Below are positions 26,436-36,603 of a stretch of 58,804 bases of DNA, piece by piece (positions within the stretch are counted from its first letter, which is position 1; each line of letters opens with the position of its first letter). The notes under the pieces are model-generated. The model was given only the letters and a program-made list of their open reading frames with translations. It had not been told where the DNA came from and did not search any database. The translations under genes were made by a program, and so were the position numbers. Source of the stretch: Myxococcales bacterium (GTDB lineage Bacteria; Myxococcota_A; Polyangia; Palsa-1104); contig JAQBQH010000187.1 of assembly GCA_028287105.1 (NCBI GenBank), positions 1 to 58,804 on the forward strand, in the 5' to 3' direction.

Positions 26436-27701
26436 CTACGCTACTTCGACGCGTTTTCCGCCGCCGGGCAGCCGACGGTTGCCCTTCTTGGCGGTCCAGC
26501 GAATGCGCGGCAGCCACGGACCCCGGGCACGCGAGCCGGCCGGCTCGGGCGCGGCGCGCGAGATGTTCAGCAGGATGCCCATGGCGAAGAGATCGACGAC
26601 CAGCGTCGAGCCGCCGAAGCTGACGAAGGGCAGCGGCAGCCCCTTGGTCGGCAGGGCGCCGAGGACGACGCCGATGTTGACGAGCGCCTGCAGCCCGAAC
26701 ATCGCGGTGATGCCGAAGGCGAGATAGCAGCCGAACGCATCGCGCGCGCGCAACGCCGCACGAGCGCCGCGCCACACCAGGACGCCGAACAGCGCCGCGA
26801 TGGTGACGATGCCGATGAGGCCGAGCTCCTCGCCGACGATCGCCATGACGTAGTCGGTGTGCGCTTCGGGTAAAAAGAAGAGCTTCTGCTTGCCATCGCC
26901 GAGGCCGAGGCCGCGCACGCCGCCCGAGCCGATGGAGATGAGCGACTCGGTGATCTGGTAGCCGACGTCGTAGCGGTACTGCCAGGGATCGATGAAGGCG
27001 AGCATGCGGCGCAGGCGCCACGGCGTGCCCACGATCGCCTGGTACATGATCGGCGCCGCCGCTAGAAAGGCGATGAAGATGTACGAGATCTTGGCGCCGG
27101 CGACGAAGAGCAGGATCAAGGTCGCCATGCCGAGGATGACCGCGGTGCCGAGGTCGGGCTGCTTGAGGAGGAGCGCCATCATGAGCCCGCACACGATCAT
27201 GTGCGGCACGAAGCCGACGGTGAAGGAGCGGACCTTCTCCGCCTTCTTGGCCAGCGAATAGGCGAGATAGATGACGAGCGCGAGCTTGGCCAATTCGGCG
27301 GGCTGGAAGCTGACGCCGGCGAAGTGGAACCAGCGGCGGGCGCCGTTGATGCGCGCGCCGACCAGCAGCACCGACGCCAGCATGCCGATCGACGCGATCA
27401 GGAGCGCGTAGGACCAGCGACGGTAGACGCCGAAGTCGACGCGCATGGCGACGCCCATGGCGGTGAGGCCGAGCGCGCTCCACAAAAGGTCGCGCCGGAA
27501 GAAGTAGGTGGCGCTGCCGAACTTCTGCGTCGCGTAGACCGCCGACGCCGAATAGACCATGACGATGCCGAAGCCGACCAGCGCCAGCACGGTGGCGAAG
27601 AGGACGATGTCATGGGTCGGCTGCGCCACGGTCGTCGGCAGCGGCTCGACGATGGGCTCTTTGAGCTGGGTGTCGACGCGGGTCGCGGTGGACTCTTTCA
27701 T
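26436..27701 (-). CDS. ftsW: SEDS glycosyltransferase FtsW
   Basis: The septal peptidoglycan polymerase that works with FtsI. The 421-residue product has about ten membrane helices, a basic/Pro cytoplasmic N-terminus, and SEDS motifs: INGARRWFHFAGVSFQPAELAKLA, KQPDLGTAVI, EAHTDYVMAIVGEELGL, and near the end GLPLPFVSFGGSTLV. The Arg-rich C-terminal tail is cytoplasmic. The ATG at 27701 directly abuts the murD stop. Confidence 0.97.
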   Translation of the reverse strand: MKESTATRVDTQLKEPIVEPLPTTVAQPTHDIVLFATVLALVGFGIVMVYSASAVYATQKFGSATYFFRRDLLWSALGLTAMGVAMRVDFGVYRRWSYALLIASIGMLASVLLVGARINGARRWFHFAGVSFQPAELAKLALVIYLAYSLAKKAEKVRSFTVGFVPHMIVCGLMMALLLKQPDLGTAVILGMATLILLFVAGAKISYIFIAFLAAAPIMYQAIVGTPWRLRRMLAFIDPWQYRYDVGYQITESLISIGSGGVRGLGLGDGKQKLFFLPEAHTDYVMAIVGEELGLIGIVTIAALFGVLVWRGARAALRARDAFGCYLAFGITAMFGLQALVNIGVVLGALPTKGLPLPFVSFGGSTLVVDLFAMGILLNISRAAPEPAGSRARGPWLPRIRWTAKKGNRRLPGGGKRVEVA

Positions 27702-29096
27702 TTACAGCGCCTCCACCGCAGCACGGAACAGCCGGCCGCGATGCTCGTAGTTGTCGAACATGTCGTAGGAGCTGCACGCGGGCGAGAGCACGACCGAGTC
27801 GCCGGCTTCGGCGGCGGCGACGGCGCGCGTGACCGCCTCTTCCATCGAGGCGGCGCGCACGATCGGGATGTGCGGCGCGTTGGTGGCGGCGATGGCGGCG
27901 GCGATCTGATCGGCCGCTTCGCCGATGAGCACGGCGGCGCGGCAGCGGTTGTCGCGCATCGCGTTTATCATCGGCGCGTACGAGCCGCCCTTGTCGCGCC
28001 CGCCAGCGATGAGGACGAACGGCGTCGGAAAGCCGTCGAGGCCGGCCACGACCGAGTCGACGTTGGTCGCCTTGGAGTCGTCGTAGAAGCGGAGGCCCCG
28101 CGCTTCTGCGACGAGCTGCATGCGATGCGGCAGCGGGCGGAACACGTGCAGCGCCTTGCGGACCGCGTCGTAGGACGCGAGGTCGTTGCCGCGCATGAGG
28201 AGGATGGCGGCGAGCGCGTTGCCGAGGTTGTGGCGGCCCACGAGGTTGAGCTCGGCGATGGGATAACGCTCGCCGAGGGCGACGAGGTCGCTGCCGTCGA
28301 CGAAGCCGTCGACGATGGCCTCGCGCGCGGCGGCGTGGTGGCGCGGCTGGCCCGAGTAGGTGAGCACGCGGGTAAAGGAGCGGCGCTGAAAGCCGGCGTG
28401 CGCGAAGAACGGGTCGTCGGCGTTGACCACCATGACGTCGTCGCTGCGCAGGTTCGACGCCAGCTTGAGCTTGGCCGCGCCGTAGGCCTCGACGTTGGCG
28501 TAGCGATCGAGATGATCGGGCGTGAGGTTGAGGAACGCGGCCGCGCGCGGATGCAGCTTCTCGACGGTCTCGAGCTGAAAGCTGGAGAGCTCGACGACGA
28601 CGAGCCCCTTGGCCGACCCGGCCGGCGTGTCGATGGCGTCGACGAGCGGCGTGCCGAGGTTGCCGCCGACGAAGGTCGGCTTGCCGGTCTGGCGCGCCAT
28701 CTCGCCGGCCAGCGCGGTCACCGTCGATTTGCCGTTGGTGCCGGTCACCCCGACGAGCGGCGCTTGGATGAACGACGCGGCCAGCTCGATCTCGCCGGTG
28801 ATGCGCACGCCCTTCTTGCGCGCCACCCGCAGCGGCTCGATCTCGGGAACGCCGGGCGAGACGACGATGAGGTCGGCGTCGAGGAACGAGCGCTGGATGT
28901 GCTTGCCCAGCTCCCAGGTGACGCGGTCGCCGAGGGCCTGCATGGCGCCGTGCAACTCGGCGCCGGTGCGCATGTCGGTGACGGTGACCTGGGCGCCGCG
29001 CGAGTGGCAGAAGCGCGCCACCGCGATGCCGGTCTTGCCCGCGCCCACGACGAGCACCTTGTTCGGTCCGACGCCGGCGACGATGTCGTAGTCCAC
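27702..29096 (-). CDS. murD: UDP-N-acetylmuramoylalanine-D-glutamate ligase
   Basis: Adds D-Glu to UDP-MurNAc-L-Ala. The 464-residue product shows VLVVGAGKTGIAVARF, VSPGVPEIEP, VTGTNGKSTVTAL, VELSSFQLETVEKL, LNLTPDHLDRYA, PHRMQLVAEARGLRFYDDSKATN, and SPACSSYDMFDNYEHRG at the C-terminus. I start at the GTG at 29096 (VDYDIVAG); the frame is open far upstream through mraY, but that part is only a shadow. The gap to the mraY stop is 23 bases and the stop touches ftsW. Confidence 0.97.
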   Translation of the reverse strand: MDYDIVAGVGPNKVLVVGAGKTGIAVARFCHSRGAQVTVTDMRTGAELHGAMQALGDRVTWELGKHIQRSFLDADLIVVSPGVPEIEPLRVARKKGVRITGEIELAASFIQAPLVGVTGTNGKSTVTALAGEMARQTGKPTFVGGNLGTPLVDAIDTPAGSAKGLVVVELSSFQLETVEKLHPRAAAFLNLTPDHLDRYANVEAYGAAKLKLASNLRSDDVMVVNADDPFFAHAGFQRRSFTRVLTYSGQPRHHAAAREAIVDGFVDGSDLVALGERYPIAELNLVGRHNLGNALAAILLMRGNDLASYDAVRKALHVFRPLPHRMQLVAEARGLRFYDDSKATNVDSVVAGLDGFPTPFVLIAGGRDKGGSYAPMINAMRDNRCRAAVLIGEAADQIAAAIAATNAPHIPIVRAASMEEAVTRAVAAAEAGDSVVLSPACSSYDMFDNYEHRGRLFRAAVEAL

Positions 29097-29119
29097 TACG
29101 GTTCGCTCCGTCGCACGCG

Positions 29120-30232
29120 CTACCGCACCTTCAACGTCGCCAGGCCGATGAGCGCCAGCATGAAGCTGATGATCCAGAAGCGCACGATCACCTTGGGCTC
29201 GGCCCAACCCTTGAGCTCGAAGTGATGGTGGATGGGCGCCATCTTGAAGACGCGCTTGCCGGTGAGCTTGAAGGAGGCGACCTGCACCATGACGCTCAGC
29301 GTCTCGACGACGAAGATGCCGCCGACGATCACGAGCGTGAACTCGTTCTTGGTGAGGACTGCGAGCATGCCGAGCGCGCCGCCGAGCGAGAGCGAGCCGA
29401 CGTCGCCCATGAAGACCGCCGCCGGATAGGTGTTGAACCACAGAAAGCCGATGCCGGCGCCGGTCATCGCGCCGCAGAAGATGGCCAGCTCTCCCGAGCC
29501 GTGGATGTACGGGATCTTGAGGTACTCGGCGATGTTGAAGCCTTTGATGACGGTGCCGGCGCCGTAGGCGAGGATGAGGAAGGTGCCGGCGGCGAAGATG
29601 ACGGGGCCGATGGCGAGGCCGTCGAGGCCGTCGGTCATGTTGACGCCGTTGGAGGCGCCCACGATGACCACGATCGCGAGGACGATATAGGCCGGCATCC
29701 ACAGCGCCATCGGATGCTTGTAGAAGTCGACGAGCGGAAAGGCGACGCGCAGCTTGAGGTCGGCGTCGTAGAGATCGGAGTAGAACAGATACAAGACGGC
29801 GGCCGCGGCGATGACGATCTGCGCCGCCAGCTTCGCCTTGCCCGAGATGCCCTTCTTGGAGCGCGTCAGCTTGCGGTAGTCGTCGACGAATCCGACCACG
29901 CCGTAGCCGATGGTCACCATGAGCGCGAGCCAGACGAAGCGATTGGTCAGATCGCACCAGAGCAGCGTCGGAATCACGAGCGCGAACAGGATGAGCGAGC
30001 CGCCCATCGTCGGCGTGCCGGCTTTTTTCTTGTGCGTCTGCGGTCCGTCGGTGCGGATCTGCTCGCCGATCTGCTTGGAGCGCAGCCGGTCGATGAACCA
30101 CGGCCCGAGGAGGAACGAGATCGCCATCGCGGTGAGCGTGGCGGCGATGATACGCGTCGAGACGTAGCGCATCACGCGCAGCCAATGGAGGCCCGCGTGC
30201 ACGTGAAGTGGGAATAGCAGGTGATACAGCAT
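29120..30232 (-). CDS. mraY: Phospho-MurNAc-pentapeptide transferase
   Basis: Makes lipid I by moving phospho-MurNAc-pentapeptide to undecaprenyl phosphate. The 370-residue protein has about ten membrane helices and the family signatures [26 protein letters not shown] with the Asp pair, [27 protein letters not shown], and [22 protein letters not shown] at 30232 overlaps the murF TGA by 1 base (TGATG). Confidence 0.98.
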   Translation of the reverse strand: MLYHLLFPLHVHAGLHWLRVMRYVSTRIIAATLTAMAISFLLGPWFIDRLRSKQIGEQIRTDGPQTHKKKAGTPTMGGSLILFALVIPTLLWCDLTNRFVWLALMVTIGYGVVGFVDDYRKLTRSKKGISGKAKLAAQIVIAAAAVLYLFYSDLYDADLKLRVAFPLVDFYKHPMALWMPAYIVLAIVVIVGASNGVNMTDGLDGLAIGPVIFAAGTFLILAYGAGTVIKGFNIAEYLKIPYIHGSGELAIFCGAMTGAGIGFLWFNTYPAAVFMGDVGSLSLGGALGMLAVLTKNEFTLVIVGGIFVVETLSVMVQVASFKLTGKRVFKMAPIHHHFELKGWAEPKVIVRFWIISFMLALIGLATLKVR

Positions 30233-31701
30233 CAGCTCTCTTCTTCTCGCCCCGGCCCTGGCCCGGGCGCCTCGTGGTCGCCGCCGCGCGGCCGCTGACA
30301 GACTGCGGTCAGCGCGTCGATCACGCGCTCGAGGCGCAGCCCGCGCGAGGCCTTGACCAGGACCACGTCGCCGGCGCGACCGACTTCGCAGATCTTGTCG
30401 GCGGCGTCCTTGGGATCCTCGGTGTGCAGCATGCGGTCGCCGAGGCGCGGGCGCGCCGCCTCGTTCATGGCGACCGACTGCGGGCCGAGCGTGATGAGGT
30501 AGTCGACGCGCTCGGCAGCGTACTCACCGATGTCGGCGTGCAGCTGCGCCGACTGCGGGCCGAGCTCCAGCATGTCGCCGAGCACCGCTATTTTCTGCGC
30601 GCCGGGCGGCGTGATCTCCGCCAGCGAGTCGAGCGCGGCGCGCATCGAGTTGGGCGCGGCGTTGTAGCAGTCGTCGAGGACGGTGTAGCTGCCGACCTGC
30701 ATCAGCTGCGCGCGATGCTTGGCCGGCTTGACGGTCGCGAGGCCGTCGAGGATCGAGCCTTCGCCGACGTCGAGCGCCAGCGCCACGCAGGCCGCGGCGG
30801 CCGCGTTCGAGGCGTTGTGACCGCCGATGAGCGGAAGGTGCGCGTCGATGCCGGCGCTCGAGGTCACGCCGGCGAGGTGCAGCCGCAAGTCGAGCCCGGT
30901 CGGCCCGGGCTTGACCTCGTCGTACGCCACCGTCGGTGACACCGCTTTCGGTCCGAAGGTCATCTTGTGCGCGAGCGCGCCGAGATACGGCAAGAGCAGT
31001 GATTCGGTTGCCGGATAGATGGCGATGCCGTCCTCGTCGAGGCCGGCGAAGATCTCGGCCTTGGCGCGCGCCACGTTCTCGATCGAGCCGAGCGTCTCGA
31101 CATGCACGCCGGCGACGCTGACGACAACGGCCACGTCGGGGCGCGCCAGACCGGTCAGATAGGCTATTTCGCCGAGGTTGCTCATGCCCATCTCGACGAC
31201 CGCGTAACGATGCCCTTCGTGCAGCCGCAACAAGGTCAGCGGCACGCCGAGGTGATTGTTCAAGTTGCCTTCGGTCTTGAGCACCGCGTCGCCACCCGCC
31301 GCCGCGGACAGGATCGACGCGACCATCTCCTTGGTCGTCGTCTTGCCGTTGGAGCCGGTGATGGCGACGACCTCGAGCTGCGCCATCGCCTGGCGGTGCG
31401 CGGCCGCGAGCGCGCCGAGCGCCCGGACCGGGTCGTCGACCTCGATGACGGTGCAGTCGTGATCGAACGCGGCGCCGCGCCCGCGCGCGACGACGATCCC
31501 GTGCGCGCCGGCGGCGATGGCCGAGATCGCGAAGTCGTGCCCGTCGAAGCGATCGCCCTTGACTGCGAAGAAGAGCGCGCCGGGCGCGACCGCGCGGCTG
31601 TCGATCGTGACCGACGAATATTCTTCGCCGCTCTGCCCGCGCAAAGCCGTACCGCCGGTGGCGTCGAGAACGCGAACGAGTGGGATGGCAACCTGCGCCA
31701 T
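30232..31701 (-). CDS. murF: UDP-MurNAc-tripeptide:D-Ala-D-Ala ligase
   Basis: Adds D-Ala-D-Ala to complete the UDP-MurNAc-pentapeptide. The 489-residue product has the Mur N-terminal domain ([20 protein letters not shown]), the ATP loop [63 protein letters not shown] and LGDMLELG. A charged Pro/Gly/Glu-rich C-terminal tail of ~25 residues is extra. ATG at 31701 is 5 bases after the murE stop. Confidence 0.97.
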   Translation of the reverse strand: MAQVAIPLVRVLDATGGTALRGQSGEEYSSVTIDSRAVAPGALFFAVKGDRFDGHDFAISAIAAGAHGIVVARGRGAAFDHDCTVIEVDDPVRALGALAAAHRQAMAQLEVVAITGSNGKTTTKEMVASILSAAAGGDAVLKTEGNLNNHLGVPLTLLRLHEGHRYAVVEMGMSNLGEIAYLTGLARPDVAVVVSVAGVHVETLGSIENVARAKAEIFAGLDEDGIAIYPATESLLLPYLGALAHKMTFGPKAVSPTVAYDEVKPGPTGLDLRLHLAGVTSSAGIDAHLPLIGGHNASNAAAAACVALALDVGEGSILDGLATVKPAKHRAQLMQVGSYTVLDDCYNAAPNSMRAALDSLAEITPPGAQKIAVLGDMLELGPQSAQLHADIGEYAAERVDYLITLGPQSVAMNEAARPRLGDRMLHTEDPKDAADKICEVGRAGDVVLVKASRGLRLERVIDALTAVCQRPRGGDHEAPGPGPGREEES

Positions 31702-31706
31702 GGCTT

Positions 31707-33203
<1,497 letters not shown>

Positions 33204-33285
33204 GTCGCCCTCCTCGTGCAATGCGGCGGCCACGTGTAAAGCCGCGCCACGCCATACGACCGTGTCATGGCGTACACGTACTCCG

Positions 33286-35310
33286 TTAGCCGGGCGGTGT
33301 AAACGAGACCTTGCAGATGGCCCCGCGACGCAGCGCGCCCGGGCCCGGCGACTGCGCCGTCGCCTTGCCGCTGCCGACAACCTCGAGCCGCAACCCCGCG
33401 TGTCGCGCCGCCTGCAGCGCCTCGGCCACGCTCATTCCCGAGAAGTCCGGCACCTCGGGGCGAGGCCGCGCGTCCGACTCGTCGTCGACGACGGGCACGA
33501 GGTCGCCCTCCTCGGCGTCCTCGAGCCCCGCCGCCACCTGCGGAACCTTGGGCTGCTTCTTCTCGCCGCCCTCGACGACCACCGGCTTGATCGCCTCGGT
33601 GGGCGGCACGCCGAGCCAGCGCACGGCGTCGATCATGACCTCCTGCCAGATCGGGCCGGCGACGTCGGAGCCGTGGTGCGCGCCGGTCGGCTCGTCGATG
33701 AGCACGAACAGCACGAGGCGCGGATGATCGTACGGTGCGAAGCCGACGAAGGAGGCCGCCCAATTGGTCGGCGAGTAACGACGCGTGACCGGGTCGACCT
33801 TCTGCGCCGTGCCGGTCTTGCCCGCGAACAGATAGCCCGGCACCGACAGCTTCTGCGCCGTACCGCCCTTCTGCGACACCGCGTGCAGCATGGTGCGCAT
33901 CGTCGACGCCAGGTCGGCGGAGATGGCGCGGCGCCCCACGACCTGCGCCTCCTGCACGGTCTGCCCCTCGGGCGACAGCACGCGCCGGATCACATGCGGA
34001 CGGTAGAGCGTTCCGCCGTTGGCGATGGCCGCGTAGGCCGCGGTCACCTGCAGCGGCGTCGCGGTCAGGCCCTGCCCGAACGCCATCGTCGCCGTCTCGA
34101 CGGGGCCCATCTTCTCGAGCGCGCGAATCTGCCCCGCGCGCTCGCCCGGCAGATCGACGCCGGTCGGGCGGCCGAAGCCGAAGCGCAAGAGGATCTCGCG
34201 CAGCCGCTCGCGCCCTTCGCGCGCCGCGATCTTCGCCGCGCAGACGTTGGAGGACTTGGCCAGGACGCCGGTGGTCGTCACGTCGCCGATGGGCTCGGCG
34301 TCGTGGATGGTCTTGCCGCCGACCTGCATGTGGCCGTTCTCGCACCACCAATCCTCGTCGACGCGCACGACGCCCGCCTCGATCGCTCCCGAGATGGTGA
34401 AGGTCTTCATCGTCGATCCCGGCTCGAAGGGATCGGTCACCGCGCGGTTGCGCGCGCCATGCTCGCGGGCGCCGTCGGGCTCGTTGGGATTGAGCGTCGG
34501 CACCGCGGCCATGGCGAGCACCTCGCCGTTCGCCGGATCGAGCGCCACCGCGACGCCGGCCTTGGCGCGATGCGCGGTCACGCCCTTCTCGAGCGCGCGC
34601 TCCAGTCGAAACTGAATGTAGCGATCGATGGTCGTGTAGAGATCGTTGCCGGCGACGTCGCCCGCCTCGCCGAGGCCGCCGATCAAGACAGCGCGCCCGA
34701 GGGCGTCGCGCAGCCCGGGCACCTGCGCGCGCGTGCCGCGGAGGAAGCGATCGTATTGCAGCTCGATGCCCTCCTGACCGACGGCGTCGAGGCCGGCCCA
34801 GCCGAGCAGCGGACCGGCGAGGCCGCGATTGGGATAGTAGCGGCGCGGCTCGCGGTCGAGGTAGACGCCGGGGAGCTGGAGCTCGCGCACGGCGCGCGCC
34901 TCCTCGGGGCTGATGCGCCGCTTGACCCACGTGAAGTAGCGGCGCGCCTTGAGCTTCTTCTCGAGCTCCCGGCGATCGAGGTGCAGGACGTCGGCGAGCT
35001 GGCGGGCGGTGTCGGCGCCGCGATCGGCGGCGATGAGCATGCGCGCGTTGACGTGCACCGAGTCGACCTCGGTCGACGCGGCCAGCTCGACGCCATTGCG
35101 GTCGAGGATGCGCCCGCGCTTGGGCGGCAGCTCGACGTCCTTCAGGTATTGGTCCTCGGCCATCGCCTTGAGCCGATCGGACTCGCGCACCTGCAATACG
35201 TAGGCGCGCCAGCAGAGCCCGCCGAAGAGCGAGCCGAGGACGATCGCCGAGAAATAGAGGCGCGCCTTGACCCAACGCGACGGCGTGAAGCGCGTCTTGG
35301 GATCGCTCAC
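33286..35310 (-). CDS. ftsI: Septal transpeptidase FtsI (PBP3) with PASTA domain
   Basis: Cross-links septal peptidoglycan with FtsW. The 674-residue class B penicillin-binding protein has one N-terminal membrane helix (LYFSAIVLGSLFGGLCWRAYV), the RGRILDRNG pedestal motif, and the active-site set: STMK (FEPGSTMKTF), SSN (AKSSNVCAA) and KTGT (FAGKTGTAQKV). The last ~60 residues (DFSGMSVAEALQAARHAGL) form a single PASTA domain. ATG at 35310, 10 bases after the ftsL stop. Confidence 0.97.
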   Translation of the reverse strand: MSDPKTRFTPSRWVKARLYFSAIVLGSLFGGLCWRAYVLQVRESDRLKAMAEDQYLKDVELPPKRGRILDRNGVELAASTEVDSVHVNARMLIAADRGADTARQLADVLHLDRRELEKKLKARRYFTWVKRRISPEEARAVRELQLPGVYLDREPRRYYPNRGLAGPLLGWAGLDAVGQEGIELQYDRFLRGTRAQVPGLRDALGRAVLIGGLGEAGDVAGNDLYTTIDRYIQFRLERALEKGVTAHRAKAGVAVALDPANGEVLAMAAVPTLNPNEPDGAREHGARNRAVTDPFEPGSTMKTFTISGAIEAGVVRVDEDWWCENGHMQVGGKTIHDAEPIGDVTTTGVLAKSSNVCAAKIAAREGRERLREILLRFGFGRPTGVDLPGERAGQIRALEKMGPVETATMAFGQGLTATPLQVTAAYAAIANGGTLYRPHVIRRVLSPEGQTVQEAQVVGRRAISADLASTMRTMLHAVSQKGGTAQKLSVPGYLFAGKTGTAQKVDPVTRRYSPTNWAASFVGFAPYDHPRLVLFVLIDEPTGAHHGSDVAGPIWQEVMIDAVRWLGVPPTEAIKPVVVEGGEKKQPKVPQVAAGLEDAEEGDLVPVVDDESDARPRPEVPDFSGMSVAEALQAARHAGLRLEVVGSGKATAQSPGPGALRRGAICKVSFTPPG

Positions 35311-35320
35311 GAGGGATCGC

Positions 35321-35602
35321 TCACGGCTTGACCACGCGAATGGCGCGCGGGTCGGGCGGCACCATCTTGAGCTCGTCGCGCGCGACCCGCTCGACGACGG
35401 CCAGGTCCATGCGCGTGCGCAGCTCCAGCGTCAGCCGCTGATTCTGCTCGCCCAGGTCATGGCGCCATTTCGTCTCACGAGAGATGTCGTAGCCGAGGCT
35501 GAGCATCTGCAGCCGCACCCACACGTGCGCCAGCGCGGCGAAGGTCACCGCCACCGTCGCCGCCGCGATCAGCCAGGAAGGCGAGCGTCCACGCAGGCTC
35601 AT
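35321..35602 (-). CDS. ftsL: Cell division protein FtsL
   Basis: A 93-residue bitopic divisome protein. It has one membrane helix (WLIAAATVAVTFAALAHVWV) followed by a periplasmic coiled coil (GYDISRETKWRHDLGEQNQRLTLELRTRMDL) and a short Pro-rich tail, the normal FtsL plan. Sequence conservation is low in this family, so position between rsmH (16 bases) and ftsI (10 bases) is strong support. It should bind FtsB and FtsQ and activate FtsWI. Confidence 0.92.
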   Translation of the reverse strand: MSLRGRSPSWLIAAATVAVTFAALAHVWVRLQMLSLGYDISRETKWRHDLGEQNQRLTLELRTRMDLAVVERVARDELKMVPPDPRAIRVVKP

Positions 35603-35618
35603 CTCCGCACCTCCGACA

Positions 35619-36554
35619 TCACAGTCGCTCCGCTCCGCGCAGCTTGGCCGAACGCGCGCGCGGATTGGCCGCGACCTCGGCCTCCGACGGCTCGAGCGGC
35701 TTTCGCGTCAGCACCTTTAGCGTCGGGGGCGGCAATCCCATCTTGGCCTCGATGTCGGGCGGATAGCCCGACTCCTTCGCCAGATCGCGGAACCGGTTCT
35801 TGACCAGGCCATCCTCGAGCGAGTGAAACGCGATCACCACCACCCGCCCACCGACGCGGATGAAATCCGGGAAATCGGCGAGGAAGCGCTCGAGCTGGCC
35901 CAGCTCGTCGTTGACCGCGATGCGCAGCGCCTGGAACGTGCGCGTCGCCGGGTCCTTGGAGCGCTCGCGGGTCGGCACCGTGCGCGCGACCACCGCCGCC
36001 AGCTCGGTCGTCGTCGTGATCTCGCCGGCCATGACGCCTTCCTTGATGGCGCGCGCGATCCGCCCCGCGTAGCGCTCGTCGCCGTAGCGGCGCAGGAGGT
36101 CGGCCAGGTCGTCGATGCCGATGCGCCGGATCAGGGTCTCGGCGGTCTCGGCGGCCGTCGGGTCCATGCGCATGTCGAGCGGCCCCTCGGTGCGGAAGCT
36201 GAAGCCGCGCTCGGGGCGGTCGAGCTGCGGCGACGAGACGCCGAGGTCGAGGAGGAAACCGTCGACGGCGTCGACACCCAGCTCGCGGAGGAGGCTCAGC
36301 GCGTCGCCGAACGCGCCATGGACGAGGGTGACGCGATCGCCGAACCTCGCCAGCCGCGCACCGGCCGCGGCCAGGGCATCTGGGTCGCGATCGATCCCGA
36401 TCAGCCGCCCGTCCGGCTCGCTGGCCGCGAGGATCCGCTCCGCGTGCCCACCGCCGCCGAGCGTGCCGTCGCAATAGACGGCGCCGCCGCGCGGCTGCAA
36501 CAGCGCGAGCGCCTCTTCAGGCATGACCGTAGCGTGAGTGAACTCGCCGCCCAC
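35619..36554 (-). CDS. rsmH: 16S rRNA (cytosine-1402 N4) methyltransferase
   Basis: The SAM-dependent methyltransferase (MraW) that heads most dcw clusters. The 311-residue product shows THATVMPEEAL, CDGTLGGGGHAERIL (SAM loop), GIDRDPDAL, DGFLLDLGVSSPQLD, RGFSFRTEGPLDMRMD, and VVIAFHSLEDGLVKNRFR. GTG start at 36554; ATG at the MPEEAL position is an alternative but would drop conserved residues. No mraZ is found upstream; the neighbour is the metalloprotease gene, only 49 bases away and on the same strand. Confidence 0.97.
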   Translation of the reverse strand: MGGEFTHATVMPEEALALLQPRGGAVYCDGTLGGGGHAERILAASEPDGRLIGIDRDPDALAAAGARLARFGDRVTLVHGAFGDALSLLRELGVDAVDGFLLDLGVSSPQLDRPERGFSFRTEGPLDMRMDPTAAETAETLIRRIGIDDLADLLRRYGDERYAGRIARAIKEGVMAGEITTTTELAAVVARTVPTRERSKDPATRTFQALRIAVNDELGQLERFLADFPDFIRVGGRVVVIAFHSLEDGLVKNRFRDLAKESGYPPDIEAKMGLPPPTLKVLTRKPLEPSEAEVAANPRARSAKLRGAERL

Positions 36555-36603
36555 TCTACGGTTAAGCCACCGACGGAGCGGCGGCGCTAATTTTTAGTGA
36601 GGT

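Noticed and set aside
27201-29225. 674-residue plus-strand frame opposite ftsW, murD and mraY
   Set aside because: It spans three well-recognised genes on the other strand and has low-complexity antisense composition.
27702-30185. 827-residue frame read as a MraY-MurD fusion
   Set aside because: Only the C-terminal 464 residues match MurD; the upstream part is Arg/His/Ala-rich and is an out-of-frame shadow of mraY.
36555-36603. mraZ or a MraZ box upstream of rsmH
   Set aside because: Only 49 bases lie before the metalloprotease stop and no GTGGG repeat array is seen.
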